From assembly GCA_937915455.1 (NCBI GenBank), contig CALDNN010000023.1, forward strand, positions 1-25,304: a stretch of 25,304 nucleotides of DNA, written 5' to 3'. Source of the DNA: Pelethousia sp002409725 (GTDB taxonomy: Bacteria; Bacillota; Clostridia; Christensenellales; CAG-138). The position numbers and the translations under genes were made by a program. The notes beneath the pieces were generated by a model, which saw only the letters and a list, made by a program, of their open reading frames with translations, did not search any database and was not told where the DNA came from. Below, one piece after another: positions 1 to 7,535 of this stretch. The stretch's first letter is position 1, and each line of letters begins with the position of its first letter.

Positions 1-46
1 GCAAACCCTGTAAACTCAAAAAAGTGGCTATAGCCACTTTTTTGAC
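1..46 (-). repeat. Dispersed palindromic repeat, left-end copy
   Basis: Positions 16-45 are a perfect 30-bp palindrome with A6 and T6 tracts around a GTGGCTATAGCCAC core, so it can act as an intrinsic terminator in both directions. Bases 1-15 continue into a flank. The reverse complement of bases 1-50 is identical to the right end of the window (25253-25302), so the two copies point outwards. A diverged copy lies at 12541. Confidence 0.85.
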
Positions 47-53
47 ACGCAGG

Positions 54-79
54 GGGCGGGCATCATACCCGCCCTTTTT
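54..79 (+). terminator. Intrinsic terminator of an upstream unit
   Basis: The stem GGGCGGG (54-60) pairs with CCCGCCC (68-74) across a 7-nt loop and is followed by T5 (75-79). It should end transcription entering from the left before selD begins. Confidence 0.75.
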
Positions 80-96
80 GCACCTCCCACATGCTG

Positions 97-125
97 TTGT
101 GCGGGTGAAATATTCGTGATACAAT
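97..125 (+). promoter_or_regulatory. Predicted sigma-70-type promoter of selD
   Basis: A -35 like TTGTGC (97-102) is separated by 17 bp from a -10 TACAAT (120-125), about 32 bp before the selD start. The same -35 hexamer and spacing recur at 24214. Prediction from sequence only. Confidence 0.5.
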
Positions 126-156
126 CAGGAAAGTTCGATCAAGCAAGGAGAAACCC

Positions 157-1206
157 ATGTCCGAGGGAGAAAAGACCTATCTTTCCAAGATGACCTCCTG
201 TGGCGGCTGAGCTGCCAAGATAGGGCCGGGCGTCCTGGAGAACATGCTAACGGGGCTGCCGCGCCTCTCCGATCCCAACCTGCTGGTAGGGATGGAGACC
301 AGCGATGATGCGGCCGTATACCGGGTGAGCGACGAGCTTGCCCTCATCCAGACCGTGGACTTTTTTCCGCCCATGGTAGATGATCCTTTTGCCTTTGGGC
401 AGGTGGCGGCCTCCAACGCCCTGAGCGATATCTACGCCATGGGCGGCGTACCCAAGCTGGCGCTCAACCTCTTCTGCTTCCCCTCGGACAAGCTGCCCCC
501 TAAAGATGTGAGGGCCATTTTGGAGGGCGGGGCCAGCAAGGTGGCCGAGGCGGGGGCCTGCCTTTGTGGCGGCCATACCATTGAGGATAAGGAGCCAAAA
601 TACGGCCTTTCCGTTACCGGCTTTGTCCACCCCGATCATATCCTGGCCAACAGCGGCGCAAAACCCGGCGATGTGCTGGTGCTGACCAAGCCTTTGGGTA
701 GCGGCATCCTCTCCACAGCCGCCAAGGCCGATCTCCTGGATGAAGCGGGCAGCGATCATTTGATCAAGGTAATGACCACCCTCAACGCTGCAGCCCAGCG
801 GGCCATGGCGGGCCTTTCCGTGCATGGCTGCACGGATATCACGGGCTTTGGCCTCTTGGGCCATGCCCACGAGTTGGCCGCGGCCAGCGGCGTGAGCCTA
901 CGCCTGCAAGCGGCCAGCCTGCCGTTGATGCCGGGCGCGGCAGCCTTCGCGGCCGAAGGTTTGGTACCCGCCGGGGCCTACCGCAACCGGGATCACCTCG
1001 CGGGCAAGGTGTGCTTCCTCGCGGGCGTGCCGCTTTCCATGCAGGATGTGCTGTTCGATCCGCAAACCGCCGGTGGCCTGCTTATCAGCGTGGCCGAGGC
1101 GGACGCGGTACGCCTCTTGGCCGCCCTGGGTGAGGGCGATGCAGGCTGGGGCCGCATCATCGGCCATGTGCTGCCGCCGGAAGAAACGGCTATCACCGTG
1201 GAATAA
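157..1206 (+). CDS. selD: Selenide, water dikinase (selenophosphate synthase), selenocysteine-containing
   Basis: SelD makes selenophosphate from selenide and ATP, the selenium donor for selenocysteine synthesis, tRNA selenation and some molybdenum hydroxylases. The frame opens at ATG 157, six bases after AAGGAG (145-150), and holds an in-frame TGA at 208-210, read as selenocysteine at residue 18 in the motif SCGGUAAKIGPG. In the family this position is the catalytic Cys/Sec and the nearby Lys (residue 21 here) is conserved. Further hallmarks are TSDDAAVY, QTVDFF, NALSDIYAMGG, GGHTIEDKEPKYG and TDITGFGLLGHA. With recoding the product is 349 residues, the usual length. Starting at the ATG at 244 would remove the active site. 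It has its own promoter and a GC-rich hairpin behind it, so it looks monocistronic. Sec machinery (selA, selB, selC) is not in the window. Confidence 0.95.
211..240 (+). promoter_or_regulatory. Candidate bacterial SECIS hairpin downstream of the selD UGA
   Basis: Bases 226-230 (CCGGG) can pair with 234-238 (CCTGG, one G-U pair) around the loop CGT (231-233). The apical loop begins 20 nt after the UGA and has G as its second base. Bacterial SECIS elements usually lie about 16-37 nt downstream with a G near the start of a small apical loop, so this fits. The fold was drawn by eye. Confidence 0.6.
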
Positions 1207-1224
1207 GCTCAGCTTATGCAAATG

Positions 1225-1256
1225 CGGCGCGGGGAATCAAGGCCCCGCGCCGTTGG
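1225..1256 (+). terminator. Terminator-like hairpin after selD
   Basis: A perfect 10-bp GC-rich stem (1225-1234 with 1243-1252) has an 8-nt loop and sits 18 bases after the selD stop. It lacks a good T tract, so it may be a weak terminator or a 3'-end stabiliser. Confidence 0.5.
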
Positions 1257-1308
1257 CGTTCTCAAGGCGCCTATCTGCCGGGGCGGAACGTCCTGGCAGC
1301 GTTTCCCA

Positions 1309-1337
1309 TTGCGGCAGGCGTCAAAAGGCTATATAAT
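1309..1337 (+). promoter_or_regulatory. Predicted promoter of the sigma-like membrane protein gene
   Basis: A consensus -10 TATAAT (1332-1337) is preceded at 17 bp by TTGCGG (1309-1314). It lies 41 bp before the start codon of the next gene. Confidence 0.55.
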
Positions 1338-1378
1338 AGTATGAAATGTGGTAAAAATGTCTAAGGAGGGCGAATGCC

Positions 1379-2179
1379 ATGGAGCAACGTCAGGATCGCC
1401 TCGCGGCCTTGCGCGCGGGCAATGCCGAAGCCGTGCGGGCTTGGGCCGCCCAATATGCGTCTAAGGTGCGGGAGGTGGGCCTTACGTATCTTGGCGGCAC
1501 GGAGGAGGCGGCGGCCCTCACCAAGCGGGTCTTTGCCCAGGCGCTCAGCGCCATTCGCGCGGGCTATGCGCCCGCGGATATGGAGGATTGGCTTTTGAGC
1601 CTTGCTCGCGCCCAGGGATCCCAAGCCGCGCTATCTAAGCCGGCCCAACCCCTGCCGGCCCAAACGCCCCAGCCCATTCTGCGGCCTGCAGCGGTTCCCG
1701 CGGCGTACGGTACGCCCGCCGCGTACGACGCGCCCGAAGCGTACGATATGCTTGAAGCGTCGTGCAATGCGCCCGAGGAACCGCCCGCCGCGCCGGAAGA
1801 GCCGCTTGCCGCGACCGAAGAATCACAAGACTCTTCCCCGGAAGCGGAGCCGCCCGCGGCGTACGATACGCCCATAACGTATGTCGCGCCCGAGGCGGAG
1901 GCCACGCCCGAGCCCATTTTGCAGCCCGCCAGGCCCGCCCCCATCCCGCTCTATGATGACGAAGAGGAGGACCCGGCTTCTCTCTTCGATGATGAGCCCA
2001 TCGCCCGCCGAACCACTCCTTTCAAACGCTTCCTCGGCGGGCTGGCCATCCTCATCCTGCTCTCGATCGTGCTTGCCCTTATCTGGGGCCTCGCAGGGTT
2101 GCTGATGCGCCTGCGCCTGATCCCCGCCTACGACCTGGGCTATAGCTGGTTCAACGCCAACATCCATCCCTTTTTCTAA
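1379..2179 (+). CDS. Membrane-anchored protein with sigma-70 region-2-like N-terminal domain
   Basis: Function unknown. ATG 1379 is chosen because AAGGAGG (1363-1369) lies nine bases upstream; the ATG at 1374 is in another frame. The protein has 266 residues. Residues about 5-80 resemble region 2 of ECF sigma factors: LAALRAGNAEAV, then a YLGGTEEAAALTKRVFAQAL helix, then DMEDWLLSLARAQ. There is no region 4 DNA-binding domain. A Pro/Ala/Glu-rich linker (about 85-195) contains repeated AAY-x-x-P units, then an acidic patch (DDEEEDPASLFDDE), one transmembrane helix (about 218-241) and a short C-terminal tail of about 20 residues, probably outside the cell. It appears monocistronic. It could be a membrane-tethered sigma-like regulator, or a degenerate sigma domain reused as a scaffold. 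The sigma resemblance is by eye. Confidence 0.75.
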   Translation: MEQRQDRLAALRAGNAEAVRAWAAQYASKVREVGLTYLGGTEEAAALTKRVFAQALSAIRAGYAPADMEDWLLSLARAQGSQAALSKPAQPLPAQTPQPILRPAAVPAAYGTPAAYDAPEAYDMLEASCNAPEEPPAAPEEPLAATEESQDSSPEAEPPAAYDTPITYVAPEAEATPEPILQPARPAPIPLYDDEEEDPASLFDDEPIARRTTPFKRFLGGLAILILLSIVLALIWGLAGLLMRLRLIPAYDLGYSWFNANIHPFF

Positions 2180-2192
2180 GGATTATCCATCA

Positions 2193-2219
2193 AAAAAGCG
2201 GCCTTGTAAGCCGCTTTTT
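2193..2219. terminator. Bidirectional intrinsic terminator
   Basis: AAAAAGCGGC (2193-2202) pairs with GCCGCTTTTT (2210-2219) across a 7-nt loop. It lies between two convergent genes, 13 bases past the stop of the sigma-like gene and 15 bases past the stop of the minus-strand exporter operon, and has a T tract on either strand. Confidence 0.85.
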
Positions 2220-2234
2220 ATTGTATGTGCAGGG

Positions 2235-3998
2235 TTACTCCGCCGGGGCGAACTGGCTGTTGTATAATTCGGCGTAAAAGCCGCCCTTGGCCAAAAGCTC
2301 GGCGTGCGAGCCCTGCTCCACCACATTGCCCGCGCGCATCACCACGATCACATCCGCCTCGCGGATGGTGGAGAGCCGATGGGCCACAATGAAGCTGGTG
2401 CGGCCCTTGGTCAAGCGGGCAAAGGCCCGCTGGATGCGCTGCTCTGTGCGGGTATCAATGGAGCTGGTGGCCTCGTCGAGGATCAGCATGGGTGGCAGGC
2501 AGAGCATGATGCGGGCGATGCACAAAAGCTGGCGCTGACCCTGTGAAAGGCCGCCGCCCTCCTCCCCCATCACCGTATCATAGCCCTGGGGCAGGCGGCG
2601 GATGAAGGAATCCGCGTGGGCGGCCTTGGCTGCGGCGATGATTTCCTCTAAGGTGGCCTCGGGCTTGCCCAGGGCGATATTATCCCGGATGGAAGCCGCT
2701 TGCAGCCAGGTATCCTGCAAAACCATGCCGTAGCTTTTGCGCAGACTTTTGCGGGTGATGGCGCGTATATCCGTGCCATCTACTTGGATCGAGCCGCCGT
2801 CCACATCGTAAAAGCGCATCAGCAGGTTGATGAGGGTGGTTTTGCCGCAACCCGTAGGCCCCACGATGGCGATCCGCTGGCCCGGCGTTACATTGAGGTT
2901 AAAATGCTCGATCAGCTTTTGCCTTGGGCTGTAGGAGAAGGAAACATCCCGCAATTGTACGCGGCCTTCTGGGGCAGCCAACAGACGGGCGCCTACAGCA
3001 TCCGGCTCCTGTGCCTTGGCGTCCAGCAGCTCGAAGATGCGCCCGGCGCAGACCAGGGCGTTTTGCAGCTCCGTAAGCACGCCGGAGATCTCGTTAAAAG
3101 GCTTGGTATATTGGTTGGCATAGCTAAGGAAGATGGTAAGCGAGCCCACGCTCATGCCGCCTGAAACGACCGAGAAAGCGCCGGTCAGCGCCACCCCCGC
3201 ATAGACCACGCTGTTTACAAAGCGGGTGGAGGGGTTGGTCAGCGAGGAAAAGAAGATAGCCTTGAGCGAGCAATCCTCCAGCCGCTTGTTGATCTTTTCA
3301 AAGGCTTCGAGCTCGGCTTCCTCGCGGCCAAAGGCCTTGACCACCTTTAGCCCGCCGATCATCTCGTCGATAAAGCCCGTTTGCTCCGCCCGGGTATCCG
3401 ACTGTGCGCGGAACAGGGAGGCGGTGCGGGTGGCGATGAAGCGGGCAACGAAAAGCGATAAGGGCGTAACGCACACCACCACCAGCGTGATGCCCGGGTG
3501 GATGGAGAGCATGAACAGGAGAGTGCCCAATATGGTCATCACCCCGCTGAAAAACTGGGTCAGCGCCATCAGGAGGCCGTCCGCAAATTGATCCACATCC
3601 GTTACCACCCGGCTCATGATCTCACCGGTGGGCTTCTGATCGAGATATTGAAAGGGCAATTCCTGAATTTTGCGGAAGGCGTCCGAGCGGATATCCCGCA
3701 CCACGCCAAAGGTGAGGGTGTTGTTGCAGGCGTTCATCAGCCATTGGGCCAGGGCCGTGATGGCGACGAGTATCCCCGCCTCGGCCAGCAAGGGCAGGAT
3801 GGCATCAAAATCCACCCGGCCCGCTGCTACAATGTGGTCGATGGCCCTGCCGATGAGTACCGGCACATAGAGAGTCAGCGCCACGGCCAGAGCGGCCAGG
3901 ATGATGGAAACGATCAGTTGCGGCCAGTAGCGCCGCATATAGCCGCCGATGCGGCGGATCGTCCCTTTTTGCCGGGTGGGCGCGGAATTTATGCTCAT
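2235..3998 (-). CDS. ABC exporter half-transporter, catalytically competent subunit
   Basis: This is a fused membrane-plus-ATPase half-transporter of 587 residues. It has an N-terminal six-helix exporter domain (about 25-320) and a C-terminal nucleotide-binding domain with Walker A GPTGCGKT (380-387), signature LSQGQ (484-488), Walker B MLILDEA with catalytic Glu509, and switch His540. It should pair with the upstream gene: the start overlaps that gene's stop by four bases (ATGA), which implies translational coupling. The altered signature (LSQGQ rather than LSGGQ) would face the partner's defective Walker B site, as in heterodimeric exporters of the BmrCD, LmrCD and TM287/288 type. These export drugs or lipids from the cytoplasmic membrane; the substrate here cannot be told. 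Confidence 0.9.
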   Translation of the reverse strand: MSINSAPTRQKGTIRRIGGYMRRYWPQLIVSIILAALAVALTLYVPVLIGRAIDHIVAAGRVDFDAILPLLAEAGILVAITALAQWLMNACNNTLTFGVVRDIRSDAFRKIQELPFQYLDQKPTGEIMSRVVTDVDQFADGLLMALTQFFSGVMTILGTLLFMLSIHPGITLVVVCVTPLSLFVARFIATRTASLFRAQSDTRAEQTGFIDEMIGGLKVVKAFGREEAELEAFEKINKRLEDCSLKAIFFSSLTNPSTRFVNSVVYAGVALTGAFSVVSGGMSVGSLTIFLSYANQYTKPFNEISGVLTELQNALVCAGRIFELLDAKAQEPDAVGARLLAAPEGRVQLRDVSFSYSPRQKLIEHFNLNVTPGQRIAIVGPTGCGKTTLINLLMRFYDVDGGSIQVDGTDIRAITRKSLRKSYGMVLQDTWLQAASIRDNIALGKPEATLEEIIAAAKAAHADSFIRRLPQGYDTVMGEEGGGLSQGQRQLLCIARIMLCLPPMLILDEATSSIDTRTEQRIQRAFARLTKGRTSFIVAHRLSTIREADVIVVMRAGNVVEQGSHAELLAKGGFYAELYNSQFAPAE

Positions 3999-5728
3999 TG
4001 CGCAACCACCTCCGGCGGGAATTGGGAATCGTAGATCTCCTTATAAACGGGGCAGGCCTTAAGCAATTCCCCGTGTGTGCCCATGCCCGCCACACGCCCA
4101 TCCTCCAGCACGATGATGGCATCCGCATGGGCCATGGAGGCCGCCCGCTGGGAAACGATAAAGACCAGCGGCCTTTCGGGGAGTGCACACAGGGCGCGGC
4201 GTAAGCACGCGTCCGTGGCGTAATCGAGGGCGGAGGCGCTGTCGTCTAAAATGAGGATCTCCGGCTTTTTCGCCAGCGCCCGGGCAATGGTGAGCCGCTG
4301 GCGCTGGCCGCCGGAAAAATTACGTCCGTTCTGCTCTACACGGGCTTCGAGGCCGCCTTCCTTGCCCTCGGCCACCTCGCGGGCCTGGGCCGTATCCAGG
4401 GCCTGCCAAAGGTCATCCTCCGTTGCCTCCGGGTTGCCCCAGCGCAGGTTCGCCCCGATGGTACCGGAAAACAGCAGGGCCTTTTGCGGCACGACGCCAA
4501 TCTTCTGCCGCAGGGCGGCAACGTCCCAATCCCGCACATCCCGGCCTTCGACCAGCACCCGGCCGCGCGTGGCCTCATAAAAACGGGGGATCAGCTGCAC
4601 CAGGGTGCTCTTGCCAGCACCCGTGCCGCCGATCACGCCGATGGTCTGCCCCCGCCGGGCGCTAAAGCTAACATCGCTAAGTGCCTCCGCCCTGGCCCCT
4701 TCGTACGTCATGCCCACCCCGCAAAATTCCACCAGGGGCGCATTTTCGCTAAGGCCGGCCTTTGCGCCGCCCGCGCTCTCGTTGGAGGGCGGCAGCTCGA
4801 GCGCTGCAGCCACGCGCCGGGCGCTGGCCAGAGCCTTGGTCATGGTGACGATGAGGTTAGCCAGCTTGATCAGCTCCACCAAAATCTGGCTCATGTAGTT
4901 ATAGAGGGCCACCACCTGGCCCTGCGTGAGAACGCCCAGCTCCACCCGCAGCGCCCCCACCCAAATAAGGTAGAGCACAGCCGCGTTGATCAGCACATAG
5001 GTGAGGGGGTTCATAAGAGCGGAGATGCGGCTCACATGCCTTTGCTCGCCATACAGGACGCGGTTGCTTTCGTCAAAGCGGAGGGTCTCCGCCTCCTCCT
5101 TGCCGAAGGCACGCAGCACCCGCGCGCCCGTAAGGTTTTCCCTCGTGATGCGCAAAACGCCGTCCAGCCTGCCCTGTACGCGGCGATAAAGCGGGATCGT
5201 CCAGCGCATGATGCCGAACACCACCAGCGAAAGGGCCGGGATGGCGCAGGTAAAAACCAGGGCTGCGGGCACATCGATGGTAAAGGCCATCACCGCCGCC
5301 CCAAAGACGATAAAGGGAGAGCGCAGGAAGAGCCGCAGGGTCATATTCACCCCGGTCTGCACCTGGTTCACATCGCTGGTCATGCGGGCGATCATGGTGG
5401 AAGCGCCCACCTCGTCAATCTGCGAAAAGGAAAGGCCACAAAGCCGTTTGAGCAGCGCATACCGCAACTTGGCCCCAAAGCCTACGGCCGCCTTGGCCGC
5501 ATAGTATTGCGCGGTAACCGCGCATACAAAGCCGATGAGGCCCAGCGCCACCAGCCCGAGGCATAGGCGCAGGATCAGCGCCTTATCGCCGCCCGCGATG
5601 CCCGCGTCGATCATGCGGGCGATCATCAGCGGTACCAGCAGTTCAAAGCAGGCCTCCAGCATCTTAAAGAGCGGGGCCAGCACCGTTTGTCTTTTATAAT
5701 CCCTTAAATAAACCAGCAATCGCTTCAT
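3995..5728 (-). CDS. ABC exporter half-transporter, degenerate-site subunit
   Basis: This is the first gene of a two-gene minus-strand operon and encodes 577 residues with an exporter membrane domain (about 12-305) and an ATPase domain. Walker A is GGTGAGKS (367-374) and the signature FSGGQ (471-475) is canonical, but Walker B reads ILILDDS, so Asp496 replaces the catalytic Glu, and the switch His is Gln527 (VSQR). These changes are typical of the non-hydrolysing site of heterodimeric ABC exporters; the downstream partner has the complementary pattern. It begins at ATG 5728, and the only upstream -10 candidates are weak (TACAAT on the minus strand near 5766-5771, without a convincing -35). 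It is divergent from the xdhC-like gene. The substrate is unknown; multidrug export is the usual family annotation. Confidence 0.9.
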   Translation of the reverse strand: MKRLLVYLRDYKRQTVLAPLFKMLEACFELLVPLMIARMIDAGIAGGDKALILRLCLGLVALGLIGFVCAVTAQYYAAKAAVGFGAKLRYALLKRLCGLSFSQIDEVGASTMIARMTSDVNQVQTGVNMTLRLFLRSPFIVFGAAVMAFTIDVPAALVFTCAIPALSLVVFGIMRWTIPLYRRVQGRLDGVLRITRENLTGARVLRAFGKEEAETLRFDESNRVLYGEQRHVSRISALMNPLTYVLINAAVLYLIWVGALRVELGVLTQGQVVALYNYMSQILVELIKLANLIVTMTKALASARRVAAALELPPSNESAGGAKAGLSENAPLVEFCGVGMTYEGARAEALSDVSFSARRGQTIGVIGGTGAGKSTLVQLIPRFYEATRGRVLVEGRDVRDWDVAALRQKIGVVPQKALLFSGTIGANLRWGNPEATEDDLWQALDTAQAREVAEGKEGGLEARVEQNGRNFSGGQRQRLTIARALAKKPEILILDDSASALDYATDACLRRALCALPERPLVFIVSQRAASMAHADAIIVLEDGRVAGMGTHGELLKACPVYKEIYDSQFPPEVVAQ

Positions 5729-5812
5729 CCGGTTCTTGTCCTCGCGTTATATACAGTTCTACCATTGTATCGTATTTCCCAATAAAATGGTACCCCGCGC
5801 ACCCACGCAGCC

Positions 5813-5841
5813 TTGCCCAGGTTCGCCCGGCGTGCTATGAT
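5813..5841 (+). promoter_or_regulatory. Predicted promoter of the xdhC-dut unit
   Basis: TTGCCC (5813-5818) and TATGAT (5836-5841) are separated by 17 bp, 28 bp before the chosen start of the xdhC-like gene. An upstream in-frame ATG at 5813 overlaps this promoter, which argues for the later start. Confidence 0.5.
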
Positions 5842-5869
5842 AAAAGCAGCCTTTTTCAGGAGGATATGC

Positions 5870-6886
5870 ATGCAAAAGCTTTTTGAGGCTTTGGCCGCAG
5901 AGCTCAAAGCAGGCCGCCCGGCCATGCTCTGCACGGTGATCGAAAGCCACGGCTCCGCCCCCAGGGGCGCGGGGGCCAAAATGGCCCTCTTTCAGGATGG
6001 CAGGTCCCTGGGCACCATCGGCGGGGGCATCATGGAACACCTAGCCGAGGTAAAGGGCCGCGAAGTCCTCTCCGAGGGCCACTCCCTGGTACAAGCCTTC
6101 TCCCTTTCCGCCAACGACGCGGCCAGCATCGGCATGATCTGCGGGGGCAGCGTGCGGCTGTTCTTCCAGCATTGTGCGCCGGATATGGCCCCGCTGTTCG
6201 CGGCCATCGCCAAGGCCCTGGCCGGGGATGGGGACGCCTGGCTGGCCCTTCAGGGCAGCGCAGAGGGTTGGCGGGTTGGGCTCTATGCGGCCGATCAAGC
6301 CCCGCTCTTTGGCGAGGCCTTCCCGTCCGGCCTGCTTCAAGGCCGCCAGGGCAGCCAGCCCGCGCTTTTTGAGCAGGAGGGAGAACCCTTTCTCTTCATC
6401 GAGCCGCTGAACAGATCGGGGTTCGTCTATATCTTTGGCGGCGGGCACATCTCGCAGGAGCTGGTGCCCGTGCTGGCGCATCTGGATTTCCGCCCCGTCG
6501 TTTTTGAGGACCGGCCCCAGTTCGCACAAGGCTCGCTTTTCCCCGGTGTCGTACGCACCATTTTGGGGAATTTCGCCGCCTTCGGGGAACACATCCAGCC
6601 CCGAAGGCAGGATTATATTGTGATCATGACCCGGGGCCACGCTGCCGATCACGAGGTGCTCGCGCAGGCGCTCCGTTCCCAGGCCCAGTATGTAGGCCTC
6701 ATCGGCAGCCGTACCAAGTTTGCAGCCACCTGCGAAAAGCTGCGGGCCGCGGGCTTTGGCGAAGAAGATATCGCCCGCATCCATAACCCCATCGGCCTGC
6801 CCATCATGGCGGAGACCCCGGCGGAGATCGCCATCAGCATCGCCGCCGAGCTGATCGAGCACCGGGCCAGGTGCAACCTCGCCTAA
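5870..6886 (+). CDS. XdhC/CoxI family molybdenum-hydroxylase maturation protein
   Basis: XdhC-family proteins bind molybdenum cofactor and help insert the sulfurated form into xanthine dehydrogenase-type hydroxylases; they act in the cytoplasm. ATG 5870 follows AGGAGG (5858-5863) by six bases, giving 338 residues. The N-terminal XdhC_CoxI domain shows SHGSAPRGAGAKM and GTIGGGIMEH; the C-terminal Rossmann-type domain shows FGGGHISQELVPVL, VFEDRPQFA, IVIMTRGHAADHEVL and YVGLIGSRTK. Both domains look complete. No molybdenum hydroxylase subunit lies nearby, so its client is elsewhere. In Clostridia, XdhC-like genes often belong to selenium-dependent hydroxylase systems, which makes selD in the same window suggestive. 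It is followed 41 bases later by a dUTPase-family gene, probably co-transcribed. Confidence 0.85.
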   Translation: MQKLFEALAAELKAGRPAMLCTVIESHGSAPRGAGAKMALFQDGRSLGTIGGGIMEHLAEVKGREVLSEGHSLVQAFSLSANDAASIGMICGGSVRLFFQHCAPDMAPLFAAIAKALAGDGDAWLALQGSAEGWRVGLYAADQAPLFGEAFPSGLLQGRQGSQPALFEQEGEPFLFIEPLNRSGFVYIFGGGHISQELVPVLAHLDFRPVVFEDRPQFAQGSLFPGVVRTILGNFAAFGEHIQPRRQDYIVIMTRGHAADHEVLAQALRSQAQYVGLIGSRTKFAATCEKLRAAGFGEEDIARIHNPIGLPIMAETPAEIAISIAAELIEHRARCNLA

Positions 6887-6927
6887 GGCAAGGGGAGCCG
6901 AAGCCCTTACCTTAACAAAGGAGACCT

Positions 6928-7431
6928 ATGGAAACCATTTATTTTTCCAAGCTAAGGCCACAGGCCATCCTCCCCTCCAAGCGGGAGGAGGACGCAGGCT
7001 ATGATATCTACCTCTGCCTGAACGAGGACGCTGTTTGCCTGGCCCCGCACGAGACCCGGGCCCTCCCCAGCGGCATCGCCAGCGCCTGCGCGCCGGATTA
7101 CTATTTCCAAATCTTCGAGCGCGGTTCCTCGGGCACCCGTGGCATCGGCCAGCGCTGCGGCGTGATCGACAGCGGCTACCGGGGCGAGTGGTTCATCCCC
7201 ATCACCAACCACAACCCCCTACCCCTCTATATCGCCAAGCCCAGCGCACGCGAAGCGCTAGCCGCTGAGGAAGCCGCAGGGACCTGCATCCTCTACCCCG
7301 CGGAAAAGGCCATCGCCCAGATGGTGCTTTTACCCGTGCCCAAAACCGAGGTACGCGAGCTCTCCTACGAGGCCCTTTGCTCCCTTGCGTCTGAGCGCGG
7401 CGCGGGAAAATTGGGGAGCAGCAAAAAATAG
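6928..7431 (+). CDS. dUTPase-family nucleotide hydrolase with divergent motifs
   Basis: dUTPases hydrolyse dUTP to dUMP and pyrophosphate, keeping uracil out of DNA and feeding dTMP synthesis; they act as cytoplasmic trimers. The 167-residue product shows the ordered motifs: motif 1 DAGYDIYL, motif 2 ERGSSGTRGIG, motif 3 GVIDSGYRGEW with the likely catalytic Asp, motif 4 EKAIAQMVLLPV and motif 5 RGAGKLGSS. Motif 4 lacks the usual Arg (AIAQ rather than RIAQ), and motif 5 has Leu where the base-stacking Phe of G-F-G-S-T-G normally sits. There is also an extended loop between motifs 3 and 4. It may be a genuine dUTPase or a related dNTP hydrolase. AAAGGAG at 6917-6923 precedes the ATG by four bases. 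It is probably in one operon with the XdhC-family gene. Confidence 0.8.
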   Translation: METIYFSKLRPQAILPSKREEDAGYDIYLCLNEDAVCLAPHETRALPSGIASACAPDYYFQIFERGSSGTRGIGQRCGVIDSGYRGEWFIPITNHNPLPLYIAKPSAREALAAEEAAGTCILYPAEKAIAQMVLLPVPKTEVRELSYEALCSLASERGAGKLGSSKK

Positions 7432-7455
7432 GGGGCGGCTATCAGCCGCCCCCTA
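7423..7455 (-). terminator. Intrinsic terminator of the amino acid ABC operon
   Basis: A perfect 12-bp inverted repeat (7429-7440 with 7444-7455) has a 3-nt loop. Read on the minus strand it is followed by T6 (complement of 7423-7428), so it terminates the importer operon ending at 7536. The hairpin overlaps the plus-strand stop codon of the dUTPase-family gene and may also slow readthrough that way. Confidence 0.8.
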
Positions 7456-7535
7456 CCGGGTTAATGTACAGGCATCTTAAAAAACAAACGGCCTGCTTCC
7501 CTAACAACCGCCATAAACGCCGGGCCCCGAGCCCG

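Noticed and set aside
4484..5566. Plus-strand reading frame of 360 codons opposite the exporter
   Set aside because: It lies wholly antisense to the well-supported ABC subunit and shows no recognisable domain.
5729..5790. Promoter for the minus-strand exporter operon
   Set aside because: TACAAT and TATATA-like sequences exist but none has a fair -35 at 16-18 bp, so it was not listed as a feature.
5813..5869. Upstream ATG start for the XdhC-family gene
   Set aside because: It would overlap the predicted promoter and has no ribosome site, whereas ATG 5870 has AGGAGG at the right distance.
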